This document shows, piece by piece, positions 1-5,282 of a stretch of DNA of 6,038 nt (position 1 is its first letter; each line of letters begins with the position of its first letter). The DNA lies in NCBI GenBank assembly GCA_021205045.1, contig JAJPYH010000257.1:1-6038 (forward strand). The letters are read 5' to 3'. The translations under genes were made by a program, and so were the position numbers. The notes under the pieces are model-generated. The model did not search any database and was not told the DNA's origin. It was given only the letters and a program-made list of their open reading frames with translations. This DNA comes from Lachnospiraceae bacterium (lineage in GTDB: Bacteria > Bacillota > Clostridia > Lachnospirales > Lachnospiraceae).

Positions 1-79
1 TTGGGACATTTTCTCTTGTGGTATATAAGGACATTATCATAAATGGCTTATAACATGGAGTTATTGATAAATTTTATCC
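1..79. other. Left-edge sequence, no gene assigned
   Basis: This AT-rich stretch lies upstream of the first promoter. An ATG at 43 is in frame with the ATPase gene, but only a weak AAGGA at 28-32 precedes it, and the much stronger promoter and ribosome site further down argue against its use. GGACATT occurs at 4-10 and again at 29-35. A loose TTGGGA at the window edge and TATAAG at 24-29 could form another promoter, but I would not rely on it. Confidence 0.4.
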
Positions 80-107
80 TTGACAAAACCGAATGGCTGG
101 CTAAAAT
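80..107 (+). promoter_or_regulatory. Sigma-A-type promoter of the ATPase-PHP-PAP2 operon
   Basis: TTGACA at 80-85 is a perfect -35 box. TAAAAT at 102-107 is a 5-of-6 match to the -10 box, and the spacer is 16 bases. Transcription would start near 113-115, which leaves a leader of about 30 bases containing the ribosome site. A start here lies downstream of the ATG at 43 and so supports the ATG at 145 as the true start. This is inferred from consensus only. Confidence 0.7.
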
Positions 108-130
108 AAGAATGAATCGCATATTAGCCA

Positions 131-140
131 AAGGAGGAGG
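131..140 (+). promoter_or_regulatory. Ribosome binding site that fixes the start at 145
   Basis: AAGGAGGAGG ends four bases before the ATG at 145, with the AGGAGG core at 132-137 seven bases away. It is the strongest Shine-Dalgarno sequence in the window and decides the start of the ATPase gene. Confidence 0.85.
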
Positions 141-144
141 TCTG

Positions 145-1368
145 ATGAATTATATTAAAAGAGACATAGAAAATAAAATTCTTTCCCTTTCTCAGGAATA
201 TGCCTGTCTGTTGATCACTGGCCCTCGTCAGGTTGGGAAAACTACGGTACTGCGGCAATTGATGTCCGCTGAGCGAAGCTATGTAACATTGGATGATATG
301 GAAGAGAGAAGGCTGGCTAAACAGGATCCGGCTCTTTTTCTGCAGATGCATGATCTGCCGGTACTGATTGACGAAGTACAGTATGCGCCTGAGCTTTTTT
401 CCTATATTAAAATTGCCATAGATAACGGTGCCGCCCCAGGGTCCTTCTGGCTGACCGGTTCGCAGGCGTTCCATATGATGGAGCTTGCGCAGGAGTCACT
501 GGCAGGGCGAACCGCCCTGCTGCACATGCCGGGGCTGTCACAGCATGAGGTTTATGGCTCGGGAGAGAGCAGACCTTTCTCGGTGGAACTGAAGGAGCTG
601 AAGGCACGCAGGACGACAGGTACGTCGGCCAATCTGGAGGGTATCTATCAGCGAATCTGGCAAGGCTCTCTTCCTGGATATGTCAGCGGAAAATTTACGG
701 ACCGCAATGTATTTTATTCCAGTTATTTACAAACCTATATTGACCGGGATGTAAGCGAACTGGTTGCCCTGGCTGACAAGCTTCTGTTTCAGGATTTCAT
801 TCGCGCAGCAGCCTGCCGGGTCGGACAAATGCTGAACATTCATGATATCGCTCTGGATGTAGGCGTGTCGGATGATACCGCAAAACGCTGGCTGCAGGTG
901 TTGGAAAAGTCTGATATTATTTTTTATCTGAGGCCTTATTCCAACAATCTCCTGAAGAGGACAGTGAAGACACCGAAGATGTATTTTTTTGATACGGGAC
1001 TGGTTGCGTACCTGACTCGCTACAGTTCTCCGGATATTTTGCAGAACGGAGCAATCAACGGCGCTATTCTGGAAAACTATGTAGTGTCTGAAATCCTGAA
1101 GAGCTATCAGAATAATGCGCAGGATTGCCTGCTCTGGTATTATCGGGATAAGAGCAGCAATGAGATTGATATGGTGATGGAGAGTGACGGACAACTGCAT
1201 CCGCTGGAGATTAAACGTTCTGTGAATCCCGGCAGTGAACTGGTGGGGGCGTTTTCGATACTGGATAAAGGAGCTGTCCCTCGAGGAACCGGAGCCGTGC
1301 TCTGTATGCGTCCGGAACTGTCTGCGATCAATGCTCAAAATTACATTGTTCCAGTCTGGATGATATAG
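145..1368 (+). CDS. AAA_14 / DUF4143 family ATP-binding protein
   Basis: The start at 145 gives 407 residues, a usual length for this family; an ATG at 43 would add 34 residues without a good ribosome site. The N-terminal AAA_14 ATPase domain has Walker A GPRQVGKT (26-33), Walker B VLIDE (73-77), a sensor-like WLTGSQ (102-107) and a candidate arginine finger in LAGRT (R122). A winged-helix-like stretch follows at about 230-265 (SDDTAKRWLQVLEKS). The C-terminal DUF4143 part carries a PD-(D/E)xK-like pattern, EID at 340-342 and EIK at 355-357, seen in restriction-endonuclease-fold domains. YIDRDVSEL (198-206) is typical of the family. The cellular role of these common bacterial and archaeal proteins is not settled; DNA binding or nuclease activity is only suggested by the fold. 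It is the first gene of a tight plus-strand cluster, with a 14-base gap to the PHP gene. The family call is secure; the function is unknown. Confidence 0.9.
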   Translation: MNYIKRDIENKILSLSQEYACLLITGPRQVGKTTVLRQLMSAERSYVTLDDMEERRLAKQDPALFLQMHDLPVLIDEVQYAPELFSYIKIAIDNGAAPGSFWLTGSQAFHMMELAQESLAGRTALLHMPGLSQHEVYGSGESRPFSVELKELKARRTTGTSANLEGIYQRIWQGSLPGYVSGKFTDRNVFYSSYLQTYIDRDVSELVALADKLLFQDFIRAAACRVGQMLNIHDIALDVGVSDDTAKRWLQVLEKSDIIFYLRPYSNNLLKRTVKTPKMYFFDTGLVAYLTRYSSPDILQNGAINGAILENYVVSEILKSYQNNAQDCLLWYYRDKSSNEIDMVMESDGQLHPLEIKRSVNPGSELVGAFSILDKGAVPRGTGAVLCMRPELSAINAQNYIVPVWMI

Positions 1369-1382
1369 ACAGGAGAAGCATT

Positions 1383-2162
1383 TTGAAGACAAATTTTCAC
1401 ACACACTGCTGCCGCTGCAAACACGCTCAGGGAACAGAGGCAGATTATGTACGCGCCGCCATCGCGGCCGGTCTGGAGCAGCTTGGTTTTTCCGATCACG
1501 GTCCTTTCCCGGATGTGGATTATGGACTGCGGATGAGCTGCGAGGAATTACAGGAATATCTGGATGCTATTGATTCACTGAAAAAAGAATACCTTTCCCA
1601 AATCGTATTGTGGAAAGGCCTGGAGATTGAGTACCTTCCGGAGAAGGCCGGATACTATGAAAGCCTTCTGTCAGAAAGAGGCCTGGATTATCTTCTGCTG
1701 GGCGAGCACTTTTACCGCCATGGGGACGGACAGATACAGAACATCTATCAGGCTAAGAACACGGAAGAATATGTAATCTACGCCCGCAATCTGGCCGAAG
1801 GGATGAAAACCGGTTTTTTTCAGGCTGTCGTGCATCCGGATATTTTCACGATCAACCAATATGCCTGGGATTTCAACTGCGACCGGGCAACGGATCTGAT
1901 CATTGACGCCGCCGCGGCCACGGACACTGTCCTGGAGTACAACGCCAACGGTATCCGCAGAGGCGTCAAGGATTATCCGGACGGGCCGCGCTATCAGTAT
2001 CCTCATCGCCGTTTCTGGGAGCAGGCCGCACAGGCCGGGGTCCGGGTGATGGTCGGAAGCGACTGCCACGAGCCCTCCCAGGTATGGGACGGAGCCATGG
2101 AGCAGGCTTATGAAGATCTGGAAAAGCTGGGGATAGAGCCGCTGACGAAGGGGTTCCTTTGA
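1383..2162 (+). CDS. PHP-domain phosphoesterase, histidinol-phosphatase (HisJ/HisK) family
   Basis: This 259-residue protein has the normal length of PHP-type histidinol-phosphatases. It starts with TTG at 1383; AGGAG at 1371-1375 is seven bases upstream, and the residues right after it form the first metal motif, so a later start would break the active site. Likely metal ligands are H6 and H8 (FHTH), D38/H39 (FSDHGPF), E81 (GLEIEY), H109 (GEHFY), H151 (VVHPDIF), and D227/H229 (GSDCHEP). EYNANGIRRG (185-194) is also typical. The family hydrolyses phosphate esters with a two- or three-metal centre; the classical substrate is L-histidinol phosphate in histidine synthesis. No other his gene is in the window, so the substrate here is open and it could be a general phosphoesterase. 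It is soluble and cytoplasmic, with no signal peptide. It lies 14 bases after the ATPase and 18 bases before the PAP2 gene, so it is probably cotranscribed with both. Confidence 0.88.
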   Translation: MKTNFHTHCCRCKHAQGTEADYVRAAIAAGLEQLGFSDHGPFPDVDYGLRMSCEELQEYLDAIDSLKKEYLSQIVLWKGLEIEYLPEKAGYYESLLSERGLDYLLLGEHFYRHGDGQIQNIYQAKNTEEYVIYARNLAEGMKTGFFQAVVHPDIFTINQYAWDFNCDRATDLIIDAAAATDTVLEYNANGIRRGVKDYPDGPRYQYPHRRFWEQAAQAGVRVMVGSDCHEPSQVWDGAMEQAYEDLEKLGIEPLTKGFL

Positions 2163-2180
2163 AAGGCAGGAAGTACACTT

Positions 2181-3224
2181 ATGAAGAAAGGTAATACATA
2201 TATCTCGTCCCGCACTGTTATTGGTATTTACATTTTTCTGTTCGTCATGTTCATACTGGGTACATTCGACGATTATCAGATTTCCTGTGCGCTGTACAAC
2301 GAAAGCAACCCCGTTGCCGTTTTCTTTGCCGCCTTCGGAGAATGCCCTGCATATCTGGGGCTGGTGGCGGCGGGGACCATGGCTCTGACGGCCTGTCATC
2401 GTCAGCATACCCTCATGGGGATTCTGCAATGTTCCAACAGCCGTGTACGCTCTTCGGATAGCAACGGATGCTCTTCAGGCAGCAACGAATACTCTCCCGG
2501 TAGTCATGTACGTTCTTCGGACAGCAGCGGATGCTCTTCAGGCAGCAACGAATGCTCTTCAAAAAGCGCAGTGTATCCTCTTATAAATTTCCTGCAATGT
2601 TCCGGCGGCATCATCCTGTTAATAGTCGGCGGAGTACTGACCTGCGGTTCCCCCGGCAGTTACCTTGACTGGCCGACTGCGGCATCCATCGGGGTTGGTC
2701 TCCTGCTGACAGCCATGACTGTGGCTGTCACTCTTTCCCTCTGCCGCGGAGCGGACCCGGCTGCTGTTCGAAGAGTGGCCCTTGTATTTTCCCTGTCCAT
2801 CCTTGGGCAGTTATTGCTGGTCAATGTCCTGAAGATGCTGTGGGGTCGCGCGCGGATGCGTCTGGTGGTCAGTGATCCCCGGGCTTATTTTATGCCCTGG
2901 TGGCAGCCGGACACTGCCCTGAGAAGCATCCTGACGGCAGCCGGTGTTGCCGCAGACGAGTTCAAGTCCTTTCCCTCCGGCCACACGGCTGACGGGACTA
3001 TGGCCATGCTTCTGGCAGCCCTCCCCTGCATCAGGCCGGAGCTTGAACCCCATCGCAAAAGGCTGTTCTGGTTTGGTTTCATCATTGCCTGCGTGACAGG
3101 GTTTACCAGAATCATCATGGGCGCCCATTATCTGACAGATGTGACTGCTGGCTTTCTCTGCGGCTTTACCATAATGATGCTTGCATTCAGGCTGCTGCCG
3201 GAGACGAAATCAGGCAGCGCTTAA
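2181..3224 (+). CDS. PAP2-family integral membrane phosphatase with a heptapeptide-repeat loop
   Basis: The 347-residue protein starts at ATG 2181, seven bases after AGGAAG (2168-2173). About eight membrane segments are visible, near 12-29, 45-71, 134-155, 167-188, 198-217, 268-284, 295-309 and 320-339. The PAP2 signature is present: motif 1 K218...R225, with Met226 where the family usually has Pro; motif 2 PSGH at 265-268; motif 3 TR-x5-H-x3-D, R310, H316 and D320. Histidines 268 and 316 are the expected catalytic pair. Positively charged loops put the N-terminus inside and the active site on the outer face, as in lipid-phosphate phosphatases acting on phosphatidic acid, undecaprenyl pyrophosphate or similar lipids; the substrate cannot be read here. 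The loop between segments 2 and 3 (residues 87-128) is unusual: six copies of a Ser-rich 7-residue unit, on the predicted cytoplasmic side. It is the last gene of the cluster. No convincing terminator is visible before the convergent HD gene. Confidence 0.88.
   Translation: MKKGNTYISSRTVIGIYIFLFVMFILGTFDDYQISCALYNESNPVAVFFAAFGECPAYLGLVAAGTMALTACHRQHTLMGILQCSNSRVRSSDSNGCSSGSNEYSPGSHVRSSDSSGCSSGSNECSSKSAVYPLINFLQCSGGIILLIVGGVLTCGSPGSYLDWPTAASIGVGLLLTAMTVAVTLSLCRGADPAAVRRVALVFSLSILGQLLLVNVLKMLWGRARMRLVVSDPRAYFMPWWQPDTALRSILTAAGVAADEFKSFPSGHTADGTMAMLLAALPCIRPELEPHRKRLFWFGFIIACVTGFTRIIMGAHYLTDVTAGFLCGFTIMMLAFRLLPETKSGSA
2424..2603 (+). repeat. 12-bp direct repeats flanking the heptad array
   Basis: CTGCAATGTTCC occurs at 2424-2435 and again at 2592-2603, encoding LQCS both times. 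The copies are 168 bases apart, exactly eight 21-base units, and enclose the array plus short flanks. Recombination between them would remove 56 residues in frame. They may mark the boundaries of the original duplication. Confidence 0.7.
2439..2564 (+). repeat. Six in-frame 21-bp tandem repeats in the PAP2 gene
   Basis: The 126 bases encode six 7-residue units of form S-x-x-x-S-S/P-x: SRVRSSD, SNGCSSG, SNEYSPG, SHVRSSD, SSGCSSG and SNECSSK. Units 1-3 and 4-6 form a higher-order repeat of 63 bases. The stretch 2465-2490 is identical to 2528-2553 over 26 bases. Every period is a multiple of three, so gain or loss of units keeps the reading frame. The low divergence points to recent expansion. 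Confidence 0.9.
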
Positions 3225-3295
3225 TTTCAAAGAGAGAAAATGATTTAGGGTCTGCCAGCAATTACATCATCAAAAATTTCTTCTGTTTCCGTTTT

Positions 3296-3796
3296 TTATT
3301 TCTCTGCAAACATCTCGTCCAGGAAACGCAGTCCCATGTGCGTTTTAAATATTCTCTCCCTGGCCGCCCGGACAGCCTCTCCGCTGAGAGAATCCTCATG
3401 CAGATTCACCAGAAAATCCGCCTCCACGAGAATCTGATAATCCCTCCCCTGAATATCGTGATAAGTATGGTGATGTCCCACCAAAAAGCTGATGCGTTCT
3501 ATTTCCTCTTCTGAAAAGCCCCCGACATCCCGCAGAACCTTTTCCGCCTCCGCCGGCCCCTCGATCTCCTGATAATGCCCGGCGCTGGAGCCATATTTCT
3601 GCTCGCTTAAATGAATGCCGATATCATGCAGAATTGCCGCTGACTCCAGAATTTCCTGCGTATCCTCGTCCAGTACTTCCAGGATGCCGATCGCCGCGGC
3701 AAAATCATGTACTTTTACAAAATGTTGAATGCGCTGCGCGTCTCCTCTGTCATAATCAATCATCGCTGCCATCAGCTTTGCTGTACGTTTTTTCAT
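3296..3796 (-). CDS. HD-domain phosphohydrolase
   Basis: This 166-residue soluble protein has an HD metal-binding domain. The probable ligands are H25 (RIQHFVKVHDFA; H30 is a further candidate), the H57-D58 pair in AAILHDIG, and D127 in LVEADFLV. Extra histidines sit at H74 (GHYQEIEGP) and H108-H110 (GHHHTYH), so a two-metal centre is possible. Small stand-alone HD proteins of this type are predicted to hydrolyse phosphate esters or nucleotides; the substrate is unknown. The start at 3796 has a purine-rich AGGAGAAAGAG upstream, with AGGAG at 3813-3809 about 12 bases away, which is somewhat far. It follows the D-lactate dehydrogenase on the same strand after 222 bases and may share its transcript. 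It converges on the PAP2 gene with 71 bases between the stops. The domain call is firm; the role is not known. Confidence 0.85.
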   Translation of the reverse strand: MKKRTAKLMAAMIDYDRGDAQRIQHFVKVHDFAAAIGILEVLDEDTQEILESAAILHDIGIHLSEQKYGSSAGHYQEIEGPAEAEKVLRDVGGFSEEEIERISFLVGHHHTYHDIQGRDYQILVEADFLVNLHEDSLSGEAVRAARERIFKTHMGLRFLDEMFAEK

Positions 3797-4018
3797 TCTG
3801 TTCTCTTTCTCCTGTTTTGTTCGGGTCTTCTACTGATCCATTTTTGTTTTTCCTTTTCAAAATGGGCAGGCTGACAGTACCGTAATGTATGGAACTATTT
3901 TCCAGATTGCCTGCAAGAATTCTCCTCTCACTTATCTCAGTGCAGGCACCGCGCCCCGGCAGCCTCTGAAACATAAACGTCAAATCAATGATTTCGCTGG
4001 TTTTCAATTCTTGTAATA
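3797..4018 (-). other. Structured spacer upstream of the HD gene, with alternative stems and a possible leader ORF
   Basis: Read on the minus strand, three arms appear in order: TGCCTGCA (3948-3941), TGCAGGCA (3915-3908) and GCCTGC (3871-3866). The middle arm can pair with the first (8 bp) or the third (6 bp), but not both. A small hairpin, TGGAA-N5-TTCCA (3904-3890), sits inside the second option, and CCATTTT/AAAATGG (3865-3838) follows. An AGGAG (3926-3922) is five bases before a TTG at 3916 that opens a 19-codon frame ending at 3857, with hydrophobic residues (MQAIWKIVPYITVL...). No T-run terminator and no strong promoter is visible. The arrangement resembles an attenuator or leader, but no known class is recognised. 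Confidence 0.35.
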
Positions 4019-4999
4019 TCATCTTAAAAGCGTTTCATAGCTCCCGGTTTTCAGAACAGAGCAGATTCCCTCCACTCCGCATCGCACCATATCATAAACA
4101 GCGGCATCAGTAAAGAAAGCCATATGCTGGGTCATGACCACGTTGGGAAACTGGCGCAGATAGGCCATAGACCTGTTGCTGATAATGTCGTCACGGCGGT
4201 TCTGATGATAGATTCCCTCTTCATGCTCAAAGCAGTCAAGACCCAGACCCCCTAGCTTTTTCTGCTCAATCCCGTCGATCAGAGCGTCCGTATCCATCAG
4301 AGCGCCGCGGGCACAGTTGATCAGAATGACGCCCGGCTTCATTTTGTCAATGGATTCCCGATTGATCATGTGCCGCGTTTTTTCACTGAGATTCAGATGA
4401 ATGGTAATCATATCGCTTTCCCTGTAGACAGTATCCAGGTCAGTATAGGTAAGCCACTGGGAAGCCTTCCCCAGATGAACATCATATCCAAGCACCCGGC
4501 AGCCAAAGCCGGACAGGATTTGTGCCACCTGGGTTCCGATTCGCCCGGTGCCCAGGATGCCGACCGTCAGATTTCTCAGCTCTCTCCCATAGAGGCCGCC
4601 GAGGGAATAGTCATTGACCTGCATGCGCCAGAGCGCCGCCTTATAATGCCGGATGCACAGAAGCATCAGCATGACAGTGTATTCCGCCACGCCGCTGGGT
4701 CCGTAACAGGCATTGCAGACCGGCAGTCCGATCTTCTTTGCATGTGCCAGATCGATGTGGTCATAGCCAACCGTCCTGGTTGACAGGCAGCGGACACCCT
4801 GACGCTGATATTCATCCAGAAGCTCCGCATTGATATTTCCCTGACCCAGCATGGTAACGCCATCGCATCCGGCGGCCAGGGAGGCATTTTCCATGGAAGG
4901 AACTTCCTGTGTCAAAATCAGCTCTACACCCAGCTTCTGCCCCAGCTCATTGAAATACTGCCTCTCATCTTCTCTCACTTCATACGCAATTATTTTCAT
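4019..4999 (-). CDS. D-lactate dehydrogenase-like D-2-hydroxyacid dehydrogenase (VanH-like)
   Basis: The protein has 326 residues, the usual length of NAD-dependent D-lactate dehydrogenases, which interconvert pyruvate and D-lactate in the cytoplasm. The Rossmann motif GTGRIG is at 150-155, with D173 after the next strand (GYDV), which favours NAD over NADP. The catalytic triad is R231 (NCARG), E260 (DCFEHE) and H292 (TQHMAF), with the same spacing as R235/E264/H296 of the Lactobacillus enzyme. STRTVGYDHIDL (73-84) and the insert after the catalytic Glu resemble VanH and fermentative D-LDHs. One oddity is Gln291 before the catalytic His, where Pro is usual. AGAGGAGG (5012-5005) lies five bases before the start. 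No D-Ala-D-Lac ligase or vanX gene is present, so a fermentative role is more likely than glycopeptide resistance. Expression is probably controlled by the divergent Crp/Fnr regulator through the dyad at 5073-5088. Another 2-hydroxyacid substrate cannot be excluded. Confidence 0.88.
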   Translation of the reverse strand: MKIIAYEVREDERQYFNELGQKLGVELILTQEVPSMENASLAAGCDGVTMLGQGNINAELLDEYQRQGVRCLSTRTVGYDHIDLAHAKKIGLPVCNACYGPSGVAEYTVMLMLLCIRHYKAALWRMQVNDYSLGGLYGRELRNLTVGILGTGRIGTQVAQILSGFGCRVLGYDVHLGKASQWLTYTDLDTVYRESDMITIHLNLSEKTRHMINRESIDKMKPGVILINCARGALMDTDALIDGIEQKKLGGLGLDCFEHEEGIYHQNRRDDIISNRSMAYLRQFPNVVMTQHMAFFTDAAVYDMVRCGVEGICSVLKTGSYETLLR

Positions 5000-5044
5000 A
5001 AGCGCCTCCTCTGACTATCCTTTTTCATTTCATCAACTTATTGA

Positions 5045-5050
5045 ATTCTA
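5045..5050 (-). promoter_or_regulatory. Candidate -10 box of the D-lactate dehydrogenase gene
   Basis: On the minus strand TAGAAT reads 5050-5045, a 5-of-6 match to TATAAT, placing the start of transcription near 5038. The hexamer 17 bases upstream (ATTTAA) is a poor -35 box, as expected at an activator-dependent promoter. The dyad at 5073-5088 is centred about 42 bases upstream of that start, the class II position for CRP/FNR proteins. An alternative -10, TAAAAT further upstream, would turn the dyad into a downstream repressor site. Confidence 0.4.
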
Positions 5051-5072
5051 TCAGAGGCTGTGCTATCTTAAA

Positions 5073-5088
5073 TGTAATCAAGATTACA
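5073..5088. promoter_or_regulatory. Crp/Fnr-type operator 1 (perfect dyad)
   Basis: TGTAATCAAGATTACA is a perfect 16-bp palindrome of form TGTAA-N6-TTACA. Its length and half-site spacing equal those of the CRP site TGTGA-N6-TCACA. It lies between divergent promoter candidates for the dehydrogenase and for a Crp/Fnr regulator encoded 190 bases away. Assigning it to this regulator is inference, supported by the recognition-helix residues. Confidence 0.7.
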
Positions 5089-5089
5089 A

Positions 5090-5118
5090 TTGTTTGAATT
5101 TCATTCATATTTTATGAT
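5090..5118 (+). promoter_or_regulatory. Candidate promoter of the Crp/Fnr regulator gene
   Basis: TTGTTT (5090-5095), 17 bases, then TATGAT (5113-5118) forms a plausible sigma-A promoter with a good -10 and a weak -35. Operator 1 ends two bases upstream and would be centred about 44 bases before the start of transcription near 5125. The leader would be about 155 bases and contain operator 2. A second TATGAT at 5135-5140 is an alternative -10. Confidence 0.4.
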
Positions 5119-5190
5119 TAAAGCGACATAAGGGTATGATACCATGGATTGCTTCGCAAAAACCGCTCTTAAACAGAAAGTCTGGAATTT

Positions 5191-5206
5191 CGTAATCAAA
5201 CTTACA
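5191..5206. promoter_or_regulatory. Crp/Fnr-type operator 2 (imperfect copy)
   Basis: CGTAATCAAACTTACA matches operator 1 at 13 of 16 positions and 9 of the 10 half-site bases. Its centre is 118 bases from that of operator 1. It lies inside the inferred leader of the regulator gene, a position that suits self-repression. A weaker third candidate, GTTAA-N6-TTACA (5239-5254), lies just before the ribosome site. Confidence 0.5.
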
Positions 5207-5209
5207 CCA

Positions 5210-5227
5210 TGCGGCAGTCCGCAGTCC
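5210..5227 (+). repeat. Small hairpin and tandem GCAGTCC in the regulator leader
   Basis: TGCGG (5210-5214), loop CAGT and CCGCA (5219-5223) form a compact 5-bp tetraloop hairpin four bases after operator 2. GCAGTCC is also repeated directly at 5214-5220 and 5221-5227. Only a short TTTT follows, so this is at best a weak terminator or an mRNA structure. Confidence 0.35.
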
Positions 5228-5262
5228 AATTTTGTTACGTTAACTGATTTTACAAATGTAGA

Positions 5263-5282
5263 AAGGAAATCTTAATGCTATG
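5263..5282 (+). promoter_or_regulatory. Ribosome site with two competing ATG codons
   Basis: AAGGAA (5263-5268) is six bases before an ATG at 5275 and eleven bases before the ATG at 5280 that opens the regulator. The first ATG is out of frame and reads 28 codons before TGA. The better-spaced ATG is therefore the wrong one, which could lower regulator synthesis. Confidence 0.55.

Noticed and set aside
43..144. 34-residue N-terminal extension of the ATPase from the ATG at 43
   Set aside because: A near-consensus promoter (80-107) and a very strong ribosome site (131-140) both lie after this ATG, and the homologous fold begins just after 145.
727..1404. 225-codon minus-strand frame opposite the ATPase gene
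   Set aside because: Antisense shadow; the composition is rich in His, Gln and Arg with no domain, and the plus-strand gene has clear motifs.
1671..2429. 252-codon minus-strand frame opposite the PHP and PAP2 genes
   Set aside because: It is antisense to two well-supported genes, has no recognisable domain, and is explained as a shadow of their codon pattern.
3225..3295. Bidirectional terminator between the convergent PAP2 and HD genes
   Set aside because: AT-rich sequence with weak arms such as AGAGAAA/TTTCTCT 59 bases apart, but no compact stem followed by a T-run on either strand.
3934..3955. Plus-strand T-box-like string (GCAGGCACCGCG)
   Set aside because: It loosely resembles the T-box core GGGUGGNACCGCG, but no plus-strand gene follows for over 1.3 kb, there is no terminator, and the match is partial.
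3756..4022. 88-codon minus-strand frame whose ATG overlaps the dehydrogenase stop (ATGA)
   Set aside because: The overlap hints at coupling, but there is no ribosome site, the sequence is unlike any family I know, its tail is hydrophilic and low in complexity, and it runs 41 bases into the HD gene in another frame. It probably reflects an open spacer.
4019..4999. Vancomycin-resistance gene (vanH)
   Set aside because: Resemblance is to the enzyme family only; the ligase and dipeptidase that define a van cluster are not in the window.
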